Source of the DNA: Dipteris shenzhenensis
Lineage: Eukaryota; Polypodiophyta; Polypodiopsida; Gleicheniales
Reading direction: 5' to 3' (one strand)
DNA: 64,000 bases
NCBI GenBank assembly: GCA_047967505.1
Contig: CM106538.1
Made by a program: the position numbers and the translations under genes. Under the pieces are notes generated by a model. It did no database searches and had not been told where the DNA came from. It was given only the letters and a program-made list of their open reading frames with translations. Each line of letters starts with the position of its first letter. Positions within the stretch are counted from its first letter, which is position 1. Below are positions 61,311 through 64,000 of this stretch, piece by piece.

Positions 61311-64000
61311 CTAATTCTACATTTGAGCTTGTAGCCTCATTCTTGTCTTGGAAATTCCATGGCTTGGAATGTACTTTCTGGCCTTCTATTTGTGGTCTTG
61401 AAGGTGTAGTACTTTTCCATAGGTGAACGTTTTGTGAATATTCACAATGGCTTTCCCACGGTTAATTGAGATACTATAATTGATCACCTATTTTTTCTAA
61501 CACAACACTTACAAATCATGAAGTTACAAATTCGGAATTAGCATGGCAAAAACTTCCCTACCGAGCATTTAGTAATAGTGTAAGGCGATGGGTCCTTTTC
61601 TACTGAGTATTGGCTGTCAAACAAACTTTCCTACTGAGCATTTAGTAAAAGTGATGTGGCTGGCGCAAGCGATCAATTTGTGATCTTTGGTATATACACA
61701 ATTTGGACGTCGAGGCTAAGGTGTTGCTATTGAGCTGTTGACCATTTTGCTTTTATGGTACATTTGTCTATTAGTGATGTGGCTTGAAAAGTCAGTCTGA
61801 CATAGTTACGCTTGCAAGTATGTAATGTGGATGCTTGAGTTGGGGTGATTACAATTGTTTGTTTTACAAGTGTTCCTATTGAAAAACTTGTTTTTATTTC
61901 ATGTTTGGTGAGAAAAGACAATTTGTCTTCCAAAGGGAGGGGTTGTATTTACACTAGTCACCATCTCACAAGTCTTCTGAATGGATTACATTCATGTCAT
62001 CTAAGGGATCTTCAAACTTAGTAAATATAAATTCAATTTTTTACTTTCATAAAGATGCATTGCCCATATAATTTTAAACTTGAAATGCTTATGACACTTT
62101 GAAATTCAAGGTTATTTAGATGCGTGTGTAGTATGACAATTCCCCATCGTCCACATCGTTTTCCCCCTACCTCCTTGTCTACTTGCTTCATGTAATACCT
62201 CTTTCCTCTCACCTTTGGCTTCTTATTTTTATTGCCTAGATGATTGTTAAACCATTTCATGTTGTCCTTGGTCAACGCAAGGTTCGCCGTACGTGGTCCT
62301 AAAATAAGACCTCAAATTAAAGTTCAATTGGACATAACATCTCTATTCGCGGGATGCCTTTACCTCATGTTTTTTTCCTTGCGTACCTCCTTGATGGTAG
62401 GAGAGTTTCACTAGTTCTAGAGTTTGTATTGCAATGGTTTTCATGTAGCCATTGATTCCCATCCAAAGATGGGATTTTCTAGTAAAGGATATCAAATGTA
62501 GACTTATTTTTTTGTGCGACATGTATCCCTAATGTTTTTGTAACTTAATGGAAATTTTATCATCTTTTTGCAAGATTTGTCATGGTTTTTGCATCATTTC
62601 TTGGCATTTTCTTCAACTATCTTTGTTACATATAGGAATCTTGCAAATGCCTTTACCTCATGTTTTTTATCTTGTGTACCTCCTTGATGGTAGGAGAGTT
62701 TCACTAGTTCTAGCGTTTGTATTGCAATGGTTTTCATGTAGCCATTGATTCCCATCCAAAGGTGGGATTTTCTAGTAAAGGAGATCAAATGTAGATTTAT
62801 TTTTTTGTGCGACATGTATCCCTAATGTTTGTGTTACTTTATGGAAAATATCATCTTTTTGCAAGATTTGTCATAGTTTTTGCATCATTTCTTGGCATTT
62901 TCTTCAACTATCTTTGTTACATATGGAAATCCTGCAAAGGTTTTTTGTTTTGTTTTTTTTAGGCAAAGAAAAGTTTTGGTATATGCACATATGCAAATCG
63001 AGTTATTATTGATGGTCGATTTTTAATACTTCTTGAGCTTGAAATTTTTTCACTATGTTTCTTTTCATCTTTCTTCCATAGTCTCTAGGTGCTATATGTA
63101 TAGTGAATTTTAAACTTTTCAAGATGGGGTGGTAGAGCAGTAATTGTTCTCTCCATGTCATTTGTTGATACATTAGGTTGGCCCCTTGTTAGGGACATTC
63201 CATTTATAAGGACATTTGCACATCCGCATGTTTGCTTGGTCACATCATACATCTTTCCAGGAATTTTATTGCTTGCTTTTGTATATCTAGCTTCACCTCC
63301 TAATGTTGGTACCTAGACAAGGGTATCCTTTCTAGGTTGAACCATTGCGGCACCATTAGCATGTCCCTTACGGAAAGGATGCACAAATGAGACATTTGTA
63401 TTGTGCAAAGACTTGGCTTTAATACTTGGGGATTTTGAGGTTTCCATCTTCTCCAAATAAAGGAGCATCCTTCGGCAAATACTAGCATGAATGGGAGTTG
63501 CTAGTGGCGAGCAACAAGGGGGCTCCAACATAAGACAACATGTAACAAGAGAGTCCTCCAAGCTAGAGAAAACATAAAAACTTAGAATGAGATCCCAAGT
63601 CTACAAAGATAAAGAATCATGAGATTTTTTAGGAAGCTTGGAGAGAACCCTAAGAAAGACACCTCATGCTTAAGGGATGGGACAACATTAGACTTCAATG
63701 CCTTGTGATAGTGCCAATGACCCTAAACGAAGTATTGAAAATGAGACTTTGCCTAGGAGAGCAAGTAGAACATAGTGAGCTGTTATGCCTCAATGATAGC
63801 TCAAAGGAATAGAGAAATATTGGAAGAGGGTTATCAATTAAAAATGAAATCACAGACGTAATGTCTTAGCATTGCTAGTTGGAACTCATAGGCCTCGAGT
63901 TCTACTATCTTTTTAAAAGCATCAGTTCCTCCCCCTGCCCCCCTCCCTCTCATGGCCTCTTGCTATCCCTCGCTACCATCCCCACTTCCCTTCTGTTGTG
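61311..64000. other. Unassigned AT-rich interval
   Basis: No gene-like frame longer than about 80 codons and no match to the LINE families. It contains the 293-bp tandem duplication listed separately and short repeats of CTAC(T/C)GAGCATTTAGTAA near 61558-61650. Confidence 0.45.
62354..62938 (+). repeat. 293-bp tandem duplication
   Basis: ATGCCTTTACCTCATG starts both copies (62354 and 62647). They are about 93% identical over their length, and the start of the first copy resembles the sequence at its end. Confidence 0.9.

Noticed and set aside
1-64000. Bacterial or organellar origin, CRISPR arrays, tRNA or rRNA genes
   Set aside because: There are no Shine-Dalgarno-led operons, spacer-repeat arrays, cloverleaf-like blocks or rRNA signatures. 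LINEs, microsatellites and an LTR fit plant nuclear DNA.

Overview
This window is plant nuclear DNA that consists almost entirely of retrotransposons. The evidence is DUF4283-like/CCHC ORF1 proteins, L1-type ORF2 with a C-terminal zf-RVT region, an LTR with an initiator-Met-tRNA-like primer site, and no operons or bacterial signals. The LINE load and decayed, AT-leaning copies suggest a large, repeat-rich genome. A fern or other seed-free plant is my guess, but nothing here proves it. I found no convincing host gene, tRNA, rRNA or CRISPR array.

Region 1 (1-37.5 kb, almost all + strand) is a head-to-tail stack of related LINEs. I sort them by sequence into family A (near full length at 1044-5866, 18403-23531 and 27878-35506, plus fragments), family B (near full length at about 13940-18393, plus fragments) and family C (7816-8679, 35522-37488). 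C carries a 5' leader, an ORF1 and a 3' tail but no endonuclease or reverse transcriptase. Practically every copy ends in a short A-run fused directly to a (GT)n microsatellite. Most 5' ends, including 5'-truncated ones, also abut (GT)n. A GC-rich LINE of another lineage (family D, 23532-27479) interrupts the stack and is not next to GT. An 1825-bp TG...CA insertion with a 5-bp target duplication splits the third A element.

Region 2 (37.5-46.3 kb, mostly - strand) holds a different LINE family (E) whose 3' ends abut (TC)n. It is mixed with an LTR-retrotransposon fragment. Region 3 (46.3-49.1 kb) is mostly unassigned, with a D-like fragment at its right edge. Region 4 (49.1-56.5 kb) holds a + strand E copy, then minus-strand copies of the GT families lying between compound (CT)n(CA)n tracts, then decayed A fragments. 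Region 5 (56.5-64 kb) is mostly unassigned, with a long perfect-centred inverted repeat, a short B fragment, an E fragment and another LINE fragment next to (GA)n.

The main picture is that two unrelated LINE groups appear to use microsatellites as landing pads, A/B/C in (GT)n and E in (TC)n. Compound (GT)n(GA)n tracts are entered from both sides, giving convergent arrays. A and C share the 3' terminal sequence, so C looks like an ORF1-only passenger of A. The 5' leaders of A, B and C are packed with GTAC-core motifs (CCGTACA/TGTACGG), which resemble sites bound by plant SBP-box factors. All protein genes are broken, mostly by C-to-T or G-to-A changes and small deletions. I aligned copies by eye; coordinates of element edges are good to a few bases at tails and to tens of bases at 5' edges.
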